Shown one piece after another: positions 19,116 through 27,530 of a DNA stretch of 64,000 nucleotides. Below the pieces are notes generated by a model, which was not told the DNA's origin, made no database searches, and was given only the letters and a program-made list of their open reading frames with translations. Position 1 is the first letter of the stretch. Every line of letters begins with the position of its first letter. Position numbers and translations under genes: made by a program. The stretch comes from Lujinxingia vulgaris (GTDB lineage Bacteria > Myxococcota_A > Bradymonadia > Bradymonadales > Bradymonadaceae): NCBI RefSeq assembly GCF_007997005.1, contig NZ_VOSL01000044.1:1-64000 (forward strand), written 5' to 3'.

Positions 19116-22100
19116 TCAGGGGAAGTAGAGGACATCGTCCCGACCGTGCTGGGCGACGAGCTGCTCGACACGCTTGAGGAGGTCTTCGCGTTGCGACCAG
19201 AGCACATTGAGGCGTGCGCGGTCGACGGGCCCGGCTTCGGGGAAGAGGACCGCCTCGAGCGCGTCGCGCTCCAGAAGGCGGATCGTGGCGACCGTACTGC
19301 GGCTAAAGCGGGTCGTCCACTCAAATCGGCCTTGAACCCGTCGGGAGGCACGCGGCTGGAAGGCGTCGCCGTTATGACGCGAGACGATGCCGCCGCCGAT
19401 GACCGGGTTGTTGATGCCGTAGGTCTCGGCGCGGGTGGAGAAGCGCTCCCAGTTGTTGGTCAGGTAATCAAAGAGCAGCAGGCTGGAGACTTCTCGGGCA
19501 ACCTCGGAGGTGGGTTGCTGACCGATGGCGTCGACCAGGGGTTGCTGAAATTTGCCGTCCGCAAGGGAGGCGATGCTGTTGAGCTCCTCGGAGAGCGGGC
19601 GCTCCAGGGGGGCTGGCGACGAGGTGGCGGTGAGCCAGTCGATCCACAGCGGCCGATACTCAATGGGGAAGGGGGCGCGCGACGATGCGGGCAGCCGCTC
19701 CAGGCTTCCGCGGACGACGCGCGGCGCGCCGTCGCCTTCGCCGGGCTGCCAGCTGGAAAGTTCGCGAAGTTGTTGCGCCTGGGCGGTGTCGAGGTCGCCC
19801 GATGCCGCATCGAGAGCGGCGATCAGCGCGTCTTCATGAAGCAGCGCCGGGGTGGCCTTGATGATCTCGAAGTTGCAGGCGATGAGCTCGCAGAGGCGCC
19901 ACGAGGCGATCTCCATCTGCCAGCCATCCTCCCAGCCCTGACGTGAGGGCTTGAAGATCACCTCATCCTCCGAGCCCGGAAGTTTGAAAATCCAGCCGCG
20001 GTGGGTGTCGACGTTGTAGTTGCCGGCGAAGTTCAGTCCGGCGGACGCGTCGAGCACCTGGGGCTGATAGGGGCCCATCTCCGGGTCTTGCTCGACGGCG
20101 CGCTTGCGCGCGGTGAGAAAACGTTCATCTTCGGGGGCCATTGCGAGCGCAGCGAGGCTGGCCTGACGTGTCAGCGACCATCGCTGCTCGGCGCTTGAGA
20201 GATCAACGAGTTCGGCGAGCTCTTCGACCGACGCCTCGCCAGCGCGCCAGCGCTGTGTCAGCTCGGTGAAGCGCTCATCGGGCGAGGGGGCGGTGTCGGC
20301 CGCGGCGCTTTCGGTCGCTTCGGGCTCCTCGGGCTGGGCCGGTGCAGCGCTCTCGGCTTCGGCAACTTCGAGGTCTTCGGTGGCCGGCGGCGTTTCGCGG
20401 GCAGGGGCTTCTTCGCTCGGGGAGTTCGCCCAGAGGGAGGCGGGGTTCCAGCCGGTGGCGTCTTCGATCATCGCCTGGCCGGGGGCGGTGAGGCCGGCGC
20501 CAAGCAGCGCCAGCAGGCCTGCGCCGAGCGCAAGGCCAGCAACGAGCCCGCCACGCGACTTTTTGCGCGCGGGGGCTGCGTCGAGTTCCGCGGAGATGCT
20601 GGCCGGCGCTGCCGTAGGCAGCTTCGTATCTTCCGGCTGACGCGGATGGTCCGAGGCGGGCGCGGCCGCGAGCGGATCGCCAGACTCCGGCGTGAACGCG
20701 AGGTCCTCGTCGTCGTCGGACAGGCTGCCTTGACCTGCGTTGGCCAGGGAAGTGGCGGGTTCGGCTTCGTCGTCTTCCTCGATGATCTGGCTGACGCTGA
20801 CTTCGTTGGAGATGTCGTCTTGCGGCTGCTTGGCTTCGGGCTCCGGGGTTTCCAGCGCCATGAAGGGATCGAGCTCAGGCGCGGACGCTTCGGCAGGCGC
20901 AACGGCGTCAGCCGAAACCTCGTCGGCGTCAGCGCGCTTCTGCTCCATGTCGAGCAGACTGAAGTCCAGGGAGTTGGACGAAGCGTCGACGGGAAGGGGC
21001 GGCGAGAAGGGCTCGTCCTGAGGCTCCGGCGTGGCGGGCTCACGGGCGGGCGCTTTACGGCGGGGCGTGCCGATGCGCGAGAGGACGTCGTGGGCCTCGG
21101 CGGCCATCTTTCGACGAAGTTCGCCAAAGACGGGGTGTTCGGAGACCGGCATCCAGTCGCCGTCGGCCTCCGCGAGCTCCTCGGCGCCCAGCAGCACGCC
21201 GCCTTTGATCAGTTGAGTGAGGCCCGCCTCGTCGACCGGTTCATAGATGACGTCTTCGATACGCAGACGGTACTGACCACGGCCGAGCACATCTTGAATC
21301 TCGGCGGTCGGCAGGCGGATGTACCCGCTCCCACGGCTCTCGCCGGCTGCGCCCAGTTCGATCGGGTCGACGTTGGGGCCGCGGCGGCGGGCTTGAAGTC
21401 TGGCGAGCATCGACTGGCTGGTGGCCTGGCCTCGCTCGCGCGAGATTCCGGGCAGCGGTGCTCGTCCCGGGGCGGACGCTCCTTCGGGGGCGCCGAAGCC
21501 GTCAAAGAGCCCGGAGTGGTCTGGCGAGGGCTCAGCGCCGGAGTCGGCCGCGGCGTCATCGGGGACCTCGCGAAGGAGCTCGGCGAGCTCGCGGGCTTCG
21601 CTGTCCTGCAGGTCGATGCCAGGGGTTGCGGAGTCGGCCTCCGGTTGGGGAGGCGGCGCGGATTTAGGCTGCGGGAGCGCGGGGCTCTCACTTCGCGGCG
21701 CGGGCAGATCGTCGGGGGTGCCGCCAACCTGGCTCGTGCGTCGTTTCTGGGCCTTCTTGAAGAGATGGGCCAGCGAGGGTTTGGCGGCGTCGTCGGAGTC
21801 GTCCGAGGAGGCGTCATCCTCGGCGGCGGAGGCGCCGGAGAGGGCGGGGCGAAGTTTGTCGAGCTTGAGCTTTTTGGTGCTCCCTGATGCCTTGCTCGAG
21901 CTGTCGCCGGGGGTGTCGCCGGGCTGCGTGAGCATGCGCTTTTTCTTGATGCGCGCGAGCACCTGGCTTTTGAGTTCGGCGTCCGAGAGACCGACTTCGC
22001 CCTCGACGGTGTCTTCGTCGGGGGTCTTTCCGGAACGCAGGCCGATCATGGAGCGGGGCACGCGTTTGTTCTCGGCGGTCTCTCGGAGCTGGGAGGGGTT

Positions 22101-22757
22101 GGCGCGGCTCTGACGGGTAAGATCGACGGTTTTGCGCGTCTGGATCTCGTTGGCCGACTTCTCGGCGGCCAGCACATCGGAGACTTCATCGAGCCCCGGA
22201 GAGGTTTGGTGCTCGTGGGCGCGGCGCCATGCGCCGGCGTCGGTGCTCTCGGCGAGCCCGTCTTCAGCCGGAGGCTCCGGGGCCGGTGGGTTATCGAAAG
22301 GCCCCTTTGTGGTGTTGCCGTTCTGCTCGGCAATGGCGCTGAGCACCGAGGCGTCGACCGCCGCGGTCTTGTCGAGGTCCCCGCCCCGGGTGAAGGGGTT
22401 GGCGAACCCGCCGGGAAGACCGGCCATCGTCGCTTTGGAGCCTCCGGGAAGGTCGCCGGCGAGCCGCGTCAGCCGCTCGATGGCGTCTTCGGACTCATCG
22501 TTGAGCGCCTCTCCGGAGGGGCGTTTGGACATCACTCCGAAGCCCGGCGCCGAGCTGGTGCGTTGGGTCTGCTCGGATGCCACTCCGCTCGAGTCTGAGC
22601 GGTAGATCTTGCGGCCATCCTCGACCGAGATCTCGGTGAAGCATTTCGGACAGGGGACATCCCCGGTGGGGAGGCGCCCTTTTTTGGGGGTGAGTCGGAA
22701 GTACGTCTCACAGCCAGGGCATTTGAGCTCAACGGCGTCGGGAGTGGTTTCTCCCAT
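19116..22757 (-). CDS. zinc-ribbon, transmembrane protein with Fam20/HipA-like kinase-fold domain
   Basis: 1213 residues from the ATG at 22757, directly before the zinc ribbon; earlier in-frame sequence has no domain content. Order: an MJ0042-type zinc ribbon (C13, C16, C36, C39); a long disordered Ser/Asp/Pro-rich region; a folded GYF/DUF4339-like segment (about 485-560, 'YRLRIEDVIYEPVDEAGL'); more acidic linker; one membrane helix (about 738-760); a Glu-rich stalk; and a C-terminal domain (about 900-1213) exposed on the far side. That domain resembles Fam20/HipA-type kinases: Lys in 'EVIFKPSRQG', Glu in 'WQMEIASW', 'FDYLTNNWERF' (the D-x4-N-x2-R pattern) and 'SRHNGDAF' where D-N-G is expected, His replacing Asp. 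The kinase call is by eye only. Confidence 0.65.
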   Translation of the reverse strand: MGETTPDAVELKCPGCETYFRLTPKKGRLPTGDVPCPKCFTEISVEDGRKIYRSDSSGVASEQTQRTSSAPGFGVMSKRPSGEALNDESEDAIERLTRLAGDLPGGSKATMAGLPGGFANPFTRGGDLDKTAAVDASVLSAIAEQNGNTTKGPFDNPPAPEPPAEDGLAESTDAGAWRRAHEHQTSPGLDEVSDVLAAEKSANEIQTRKTVDLTRQSRANPSQLRETAENKRVPRSMIGLRSGKTPDEDTVEGEVGLSDAELKSQVLARIKKKRMLTQPGDTPGDSSSKASGSTKKLKLDKLRPALSGASAAEDDASSDDSDDAAKPSLAHLFKKAQKRRTSQVGGTPDDLPAPRSESPALPQPKSAPPPQPEADSATPGIDLQDSEARELAELLREVPDDAAADSGAEPSPDHSGLFDGFGAPEGASAPGRAPLPGISRERGQATSQSMLARLQARRRGPNVDPIELGAAGESRGSGYIRLPTAEIQDVLGRGQYRLRIEDVIYEPVDEAGLTQLIKGGVLLGAEELAEADGDWMPVSEHPVFGELRRKMAAEAHDVLSRIGTPRRKAPAREPATPEPQDEPFSPPLPVDASSNSLDFSLLDMEQKRADADEVSADAVAPAEASAPELDPFMALETPEPEAKQPQDDISNEVSVSQIIEEDDEAEPATSLANAGQGSLSDDDEDLAFTPESGDPLAAAPASDHPRQPEDTKLPTAAPASISAELDAAPARKKSRGGLVAGLALGAGLLALLGAGLTAPGQAMIEDATGWNPASLWANSPSEEAPARETPPATEDLEVAEAESAAPAQPEEPEATESAAADTAPSPDERFTELTQRWRAGEASVEELAELVDLSSAEQRWSLTRQASLAALAMAPEDERFLTARKRAVEQDPEMGPYQPQVLDASAGLNFAGNYNVDTHRGWIFKLPGSEDEVIFKPSRQGWEDGWQMEIASWRLCELIACNFEIIKATPALLHEDALIAALDAASGDLDTAQAQQLRELSSWQPGEGDGAPRVVRGSLERLPASSRAPFPIEYRPLWIDWLTATSSPAPLERPLSEELNSIASLADGKFQQPLVDAIGQQPTSEVAREVSSLLLFDYLTNNWERFSTRAETYGINNPVIGGGIVSRHNGDAFQPRASRRVQGRFEWTTRFSRSTVATIRLLERDALEAVLFPEAGPVDRARLNVLWSQREDLLKRVEQLVAQHGRDDVLYFP

Positions 22758-22955
22758 GAACGGTACCTGCTGCGCGGAGATTGGGATGGGGCGGGCGGGC
22801 TGATACAAGGCCAACACCCGGGACTCGCGTACGGCTGGTGAGGTCGAGCCGGGCCGCCTCACAGTCCTGCTGTGCTGCGGTCGGGACGCGACCTCGTCGC
22901 TACTCTACACCACGTATGGGGTGTGCTCAATGAAATCGTCGGGAGCGGCGATGGT

Positions 22956-25289
22956 CTAGAGCCGGCCCCAGCGACGGCGCAGAGACCACTCCGCAGCGAG
23001 CAGCCCCAGCACGATGAGAAAGAGCAGGGCGCTGTCCCAGAGCTGCACGACCCGTCGTTGATGAATCTCGACGAAGCGAGGTGGGTTGAAGTCGAGCCGG
23101 GCGGCGTTGAGCTCGGGGAGGAGGGTGTGCTCGGCCTCAGTGTGTTCGGCGATGCGTTCGAGCAGGGCGTTGCGAGGGACGATGTCGCGAAGTTGGGCGA
23201 CATTGGGCGTGACAAGCACCAGGTTCTCATCGCGCAGCGCGCCGCCTGGGCCTTCCACCTCGACCTCCATATGATACATGCCAGGCTCGTCAAAGCTGAG
23301 GTCGAGCGCGTGCTCTCCGGAGGCGTCGGTCTGAAACTCGACGGTGCGTGAGGGGAGAGTAGGCGCGCTGTCGTCACCGCGCTGCGCAAGCGGGCGATGG
23401 CTGACGTGGACCTTCCCCGAGGCGTTTGTAGCGGGGCTGTAGTCGCTCTTAAAGACGCGTACGGTGGCGTCGATGGGGGCGTCGGGGGCGGCGATGTCGG
23501 CGTGAACATCGAGTCGCACCAGCTTGAGCTCCGGGTCCTGGATGAGCCAGCGAATCGCGCTGTTCCAGAACATCTGATATTCGCGCGGGGTGCCACCGTC
23601 GGCCAGATGCTCAAAGCCCCAGCGCCAGGTGGAGTCGCTGGTGACCGCCAGCACTCGGCCCTCGCCGCGCTCCGCCACGGCGATAACGGGCATGGGCTGG
23701 CCGCCGTAGGTCAGCGTGGGGTGGGTGGCGAGGACGGTAGCTCCCTCGGAGGGGCCGGTGACGATGTTGGTGCCTCGAAGTTCGGGGAGCGCCTCCCAGA
23801 GTTCGCGGTTTTGCGCCGGATCGAAGGCCAGCTGGGTGATGGGGTGACGGTCCCCGGCCTCGGTCAATTGCGGCGAAAAATGCTCGCTGTGGGTGATGGT
23901 CTGGCCGGGGCCTGCCGGGGGGAGCTCCACCGGCAGAAGCGACTCAATGGGGGTGCGGGCGTAGCCGCCGCTGGCAAAGGAGAGGTCGCCGCCGAGCATG
24001 GCGAAGGCGCCCCCCTGACGGACGTAATCGGCGATGGCGGGCAGGTAGCGCGCCATGTTGTAGGGACCGAAGTTGAAGTTCTGGAAAATCACGAGGTCGA
24101 AACTTCCCAGCTCACTGTTGAAGAGCTCATCGGTGGGGAAGGGGATCAGGCTCATCTCGTCGCGGGGCACCAGCTGAGGGGTGTCATCCGTGCGCAGGAT
24201 GAAGAAACTGATGAGGTCGACGTTGGGGTTGCGCTTGAGAAGTTGGCGCAGAAAGCGCTGATCCCAGCTGGGGCGACCGACCACTTGAAGTACGCGCACC
24301 TTGTCGCGGATCACGCGCAGCACGAAGTGTTCGGTGTTGTTCTCCAGCAACGCCTCATCCTCAAAATGGGGCACCTCCACGGTGTAGACCTCTTTGCCGA
24401 TCTGACGCGGGACGAACTCGAACTGTACGGTGTAGCGGCGCTCTTCCGGATCGATCTGCACGCTCTGGGACTGCAAAATCTCGCCATCGCGTCGCAGTGT
24501 CACCGGGACCGGCTGGGGGTCAATGCCGCTGAAGAAGAGGTCGACCTCGACCGTGATCGAGTTATGCACAAAGGCGAAGTCGTCGTGACGCACCCGCGAG
24601 ATCGCCGCGTCGCGCATGCCGGCGTCGGCGTCGGCGGCCAGGGTGTGTACCGGTGCTTTGAGGCTGGCCAGGAGCTCTTTTGAGGCCTCGTCGAGGTCTT
24701 CGCCTCGCCGTACACGTCGGCCGATCGCCCCGGTGTCGATGCCGTCGCTTAAGACGATGACGCCGCCGAGATCTTTGCCGCGGTAATGTTCGGGAAGCGC
24801 CTGAAGCGCGGCGCTGAGATCGGCTTCGGTGGCATCCGCCTCGGTGGTCAGGGCGGCCTCAAGGGTGGTGGGAGTCAGGGCCTCACCATAGGTGAAGATG
24901 TCGAAGTGGTGATCTTCGTTTCTGGCTTCAAAGGTGGGGCGAAGCTCCTCAAGGGCGTTGCGTGCGCGGTCGATGCGGCGTTGTTGTTCACCTGCGACGT
25001 TGAGGTTCATCGTCTGGCTGGTGTCGACGAGCACCGCGACGTGATTCTTGACGCGGGAGACCTGCTTGAGATCGAGGGCGGGCTCCAGGAGCATGAGCAC
25101 GGCCAGGGAGAAGACGGCCGCGCGCAACCCCAGCAGCGTCAGGCGCCGATGCATGCGCATATCGCGCAGGTCGTAGGCGCTAAACAGCAGCACCGCCAGG
25201 CCCAGCAGTCCCAGCGCTATGATCCAGCCCAGGCTCCAGTCACCTAACCAGAGCAGATCGCGGGTGTTGTAGTTGGAGAGTTCAAGCAT
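22956..25289 (-). CDS. membrane protein with vWA and GATase-like domains
   Basis: 777 residues. Two N-terminal helices (about 21-38 and 51-68) are followed by a vWA domain with the MIDAS-like 'VLVDTSQTM' (D89, S91, T93) and 'VIVLSDGIDTG'. Next come beta-rich segments (about 235-330), a class I glutamine amidotransferase-like fold (about 340-560, 'FDLVIFQNFNFGPYNMARYL', 'GGAFAMLGGDLSFASGGY') without an evident Cys-His-Glu triad, further Ig-like strands, and a C-terminal helix with a basic tail. This layout matches large BatA-like proteins that accompany MoxR/DUF58 genes. The DUF4159 gene lies 24 nt upstream on the same strand, so they form an operon. Confidence 0.8.
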   Translation of the reverse strand: MLELSNYNTRDLLWLGDWSLGWIIALGLLGLAVLLFSAYDLRDMRMHRRLTLLGLRAAVFSLAVLMLLEPALDLKQVSRVKNHVAVLVDTSQTMNLNVAGEQQRRIDRARNALEELRPTFEARNEDHHFDIFTYGEALTPTTLEAALTTEADATEADLSAALQALPEHYRGKDLGGVIVLSDGIDTGAIGRRVRRGEDLDEASKELLASLKAPVHTLAADADAGMRDAAISRVRHDDFAFVHNSITVEVDLFFSGIDPQPVPVTLRRDGEILQSQSVQIDPEERRYTVQFEFVPRQIGKEVYTVEVPHFEDEALLENNTEHFVLRVIRDKVRVLQVVGRPSWDQRFLRQLLKRNPNVDLISFFILRTDDTPQLVPRDEMSLIPFPTDELFNSELGSFDLVIFQNFNFGPYNMARYLPAIADYVRQGGAFAMLGGDLSFASGGYARTPIESLLPVELPPAGPGQTITHSEHFSPQLTEAGDRHPITQLAFDPAQNRELWEALPELRGTNIVTGPSEGATVLATHPTLTYGGQPMPVIAVAERGEGRVLAVTSDSTWRWGFEHLADGGTPREYQMFWNSAIRWLIQDPELKLVRLDVHADIAAPDAPIDATVRVFKSDYSPATNASGKVHVSHRPLAQRGDDSAPTLPSRTVEFQTDASGEHALDLSFDEPGMYHMEVEVEGPGGALRDENLVLVTPNVAQLRDIVPRNALLERIAEHTEAEHTLLPELNAARLDFNPPRFVEIHQRRVVQLWDSALLFLIVLGLLAAEWSLRRRWGRL

Positions 25290-25313
25290 GCAGGCTTCCG
25301 GCCTTCGGGGGAC

Positions 25314-26078
25314 TTAGTCGACGCGCCATCGGCGCCGGCGCAGGATGAAGGGGATGTGCACCTGGTCGGCTTTGTAGTCGATGGTCAACGCGTAGAGCAC
25401 GATGTTGACGGCCAGGCGTTGCGCCATATCACGCTGGCGGTCGCCGCCCGGGCTGACCTGGTGTTCCCAGCCGCCGAAGGCATCGCGGGCCAGCGCGCCG
25501 AGAAGATCGTTGGGGTTGACCAGCACACAGGCGCGCTCCTCATCAAAGATACCCTCGAAGTTGCCGGCGATGTCCAGGCGCCCCATCGGGCGGTCGATGA
25601 GGTAGAAGGATTTGTGCACGGTGTGCTCGCGGGGCACCGTGCGAAGCGGGCGGTCGGGGAAGACACGCTGAAGCTCCCGTCGCACCGAGGCCATGAAGGG
25701 CCCATCGGTGAGCCCCTCGGCGGAGTCGATGTAGAGGAAGCCGCCGGAGCTCAGATAGAGACGCAGGTTCTCGATGACCTCTTCGGGCAGCGGTTCAAAG
25801 GCGCGGTCGCCGGCGAGTACGATCATCGGGTGCAGAAAGAGCTCTTCGCGCTCGCCCCAGATCGCCGCCACTTCCGGGTTCACCTCGACGCTGGTGTGAC
25901 GGCCCACTTCCTGGAGCATGCGGCGCAGGGCACCGGGGCGCGGGTTGTCGTTGCCGCCCTGATAGCGCAGGCGCGCCAGCCCCACGCGATGCTGATCGTC
26001 GAGGGCCAGCGCCGCCGGCGAGATCATGAGGCTGAGGCCTGTGGCGCCCAGAAGTTGGAGAAAGGTTCGTCGGTTCAT
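25314..26078 (-). CDS. Tat-exported DUF4159 protein
   Basis: 254 residues from the ATG at 26078, which gives a twin-arginine signal ('NRRTFLQLLGATGLSL', cleavage near 'ALA-LDD'); the frame extends further upstream without signal features. The mature part fits DUF4159, a GATase-like domain: 'VGLARLRYQGG', 'LYLSSGGFLYIDSAEG', and 'DLLGALARDAFGGWEHQVSPGG' near the end. DUF4159 genes are usually found with MoxR, DUF58 and vWA genes. Here its partner is the vWA/GATase-like gene 24 nt downstream, while MoxR and DUF58 are 20 kb away. Tat export suggests the protein folds before crossing the membrane. The function is unknown. Confidence 0.82.
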   Translation of the reverse strand: MNRRTFLQLLGATGLSLMISPAALALDDQHRVGLARLRYQGGNDNPRPGALRRMLQEVGRHTSVEVNPEVAAIWGEREELFLHPMIVLAGDRAFEPLPEEVIENLRLYLSSGGFLYIDSAEGLTDGPFMASVRRELQRVFPDRPLRTVPREHTVHKSFYLIDRPMGRLDIAGNFEGIFDEERACVLVNPNDLLGALARDAFGGWEHQVSPGGDRQRDMAQRLAVNIVLYALTIDYKADQVHIPFILRRRRWRVD

Positions 26079-26320
26079 GCGATCGTTGCCTGATGAGGGC
26101 TTACGTGAGCGCTGCGTCTGGCGAGGACAACGTCGGAGCCGCGCGCGGGCATTCCCCTCGGAGACGGTCACGTGGTATGCGTTGTCTAAACTCGTCATAG
26201 CAGCGAAATAAAGTGTCTGCACGGCCCGGTTCTGCGCCAGATGAGCGCCGAGCTTCGGCACGTGGACAACCATCTCGGGTGGCGGTCGGCCATCCATCAA
26301 CGATACGACGGAGGACAATG

Positions 26321-27040
26321 ATGCAGAGTCAGGATTTTGGATACGATGGATCAAGCGGCGGTCCGAGCCTTGTCAGCCACGCGATGCCCGAGGAGCGCCA
26401 GAGCTTTTTGCGCCGCACCTACATGCACCTGGCCGGCGCGATCTTCGGGTGTGTCGCGTTCATCGCGCTTTTCTTGAAGTCACCCTTCGCCGAGCCGGCG
26501 ATTCAGTTCATGATCTCGTCGAACTGGCTGATTGTGCTGGGGCTGTTCATCGGCGCGAGTTGGCTCGGTGACTGGATGGCGCTGAACGTGAAGTCGCGAG
26601 GGCTGCAGTATCTGGGACTTGCGATCGGGGTCTCGGCCTACGGGATCTTGCTGACGCCGATGATCCTTATTGCGCAGTATCAGATCGGCGGGGCGATCTT
26701 GATGCAAGCGGCCTTCTTGACCCTGGTGGTTTTTGCCGGGATGACGGCGGTGGTCTTTGTGACGGGCAAGGACTTTTCGATCCTGCGCGTGGGGCTGGCG
26801 GTTGGGAGCCTGGTCGCGCTGGGGGCGATTGTGGCCGGCACGATCTTTGATTTTAACCTGGGGCTGGGCTTCTCGATCGCGATGGTCGGGCTCTCGGCGG
26901 CGATGATCGTGTACCAGACCTCGAATATGGTGCATGTCTATCGGACCGATCAGCATGTGGCAGCGGCGCTGGCGCTCTTCAGCTCGATCGGGATGCTCTT
27001 CTGGTACATCCTGCGCATTTTGATGTTTACGCGCGACTAG
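26321..27040 (+). CDS. Bax inhibitor-1/YccA family membrane protein
   Basis: 239 or 240 residues. There are two adjacent ATGs; the second (26321) lies 6 nt from GGAGG and is preferred. Seven hydrophobic helices, 'YMHLAGAIFGCVAFIALFL' at the start and an acidic 'TIFDFNLGLGFSI' in the sixth region fit the BI-1 (TMBIM, UPF0005) family, which includes pH-dependent calcium-leak proteins and YccA-type FtsH modulators. The 25-residue N-terminal tail is polar. It is divergent from the DUF4159 gene and has its own strong terminator, so it is a single-gene unit. Confidence 0.9.
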   Translation: MQSQDFGYDGSSGGPSLVSHAMPEERQSFLRRTYMHLAGAIFGCVAFIALFLKSPFAEPAIQFMISSNWLIVLGLFIGASWLGDWMALNVKSRGLQYLGLAIGVSAYGILLTPMILIAQYQIGGAILMQAAFLTLVVFAGMTAVVFVTGKDFSILRVGLAVGSLVALGAIVAGTIFDFNLGLGFSIAMVGLSAAMIVYQTSNMVHVYRTDQHVAAALALFSSIGMLFWYILRILMFTRD

Positions 27041-27068
27041 GTCAGAAAGCGGGAGCGAGTTGACGTTA

Positions 27069-27105
27069 AAAAGCCCCCCGGCGCATCGCGCGTCGGGGGG
27101 CTTTT
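27069..27105 (+). terminator. intrinsic terminator of the BI-1 gene
   Basis: A 12-bp stem (27069-27080 with 27094-27105, AAAAGCCCCCCG type) ends in a TTTT run; it works in both directions on paper, so it may also stop transcription past the tRNA genes. Confidence 0.9.
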
Positions 27106-27214
27106 CTCTGGGGTCACGTCGAGGCGGGAGACGCCGAGCACAATGAACGAAACGCTTGGAACGAAAAAGGCGCCTCGCATGAATGCGAGACGCCTTGATA
27201 TTTGATGCTTTATA

Positions 27215-27287
27215 TGGAGCCGATGGGGATCGAACCCACGACCTCGTGACTGCCAGTCACGCGCTCTCCCAGCTGAGCTACGGCCCC
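27215..27287 (-). tRNA. tRNA-Ala (anticodon GGC)
   Basis: 73 nt on the minus strand. The cloverleaf is complete: a 7-bp acceptor stem containing the G3-U70 wobble that identifies alanine tRNAs, anticodon loop CTGGCAG (GGC), TTCGATC T-loop and discriminator A73. The CCA end is not encoded. It is identical to the copy 25 nt upstream on the same strand. Confidence 0.97.
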
Positions 27288-27312
27288 GTTTTGGAACAGG
27301 TGTTAAATTGTA

Positions 27313-27385
27313 TGGAGCCGATGGGGATCGAACCCACGACCTCGTGACTGCCAGTCACGCGCTCTCCCAGCTGAGCTACGGCCCC
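27313..27385 (-). tRNA. tRNA-Ala (anticodon GGC), first of the pair
   Basis: 73 nt, identical in sequence to the tRNA at 27215-27287, with the same G3-U70 pair, GGC anticodon and no encoded CCA. It is the promoter-proximal copy and the two are surely one transcript. Confidence 0.97.
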
Positions 27386-27423
27386 GGTTAGGGATGGTTG
27401 GCTCGGTGCGCCAACGGGGAGCA

Positions 27424-27452
27424 TGTATACGGATGGGGGTTCGGGGTGTCAA
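27424..27452 (-). promoter_or_regulatory. sigma-70 promoter of the tRNA-Ala pair
   Basis: Minus-strand TTGACA (27447-27452), a 17-nt spacer and TATACA (27424-27429). The predicted start is about 32 nt before the first tRNA. This is the best consensus match in the window. Confidence 0.75.
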
Positions 27453-27530
27453 CGGGTTTTTGAGGAGTTTTTTCGGGCGTTCCTAACCCCGGTCTCATCC
27501 CCCCGAAAGACCGGGTGCGTTCGGAGTGAG

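Noticed and set aside
27215-27385. Direct 73-bp repeat that might suggest CRISPR
   Set aside because: Both copies fold as complete tRNA-Ala; only two units with one 25-nt spacer.
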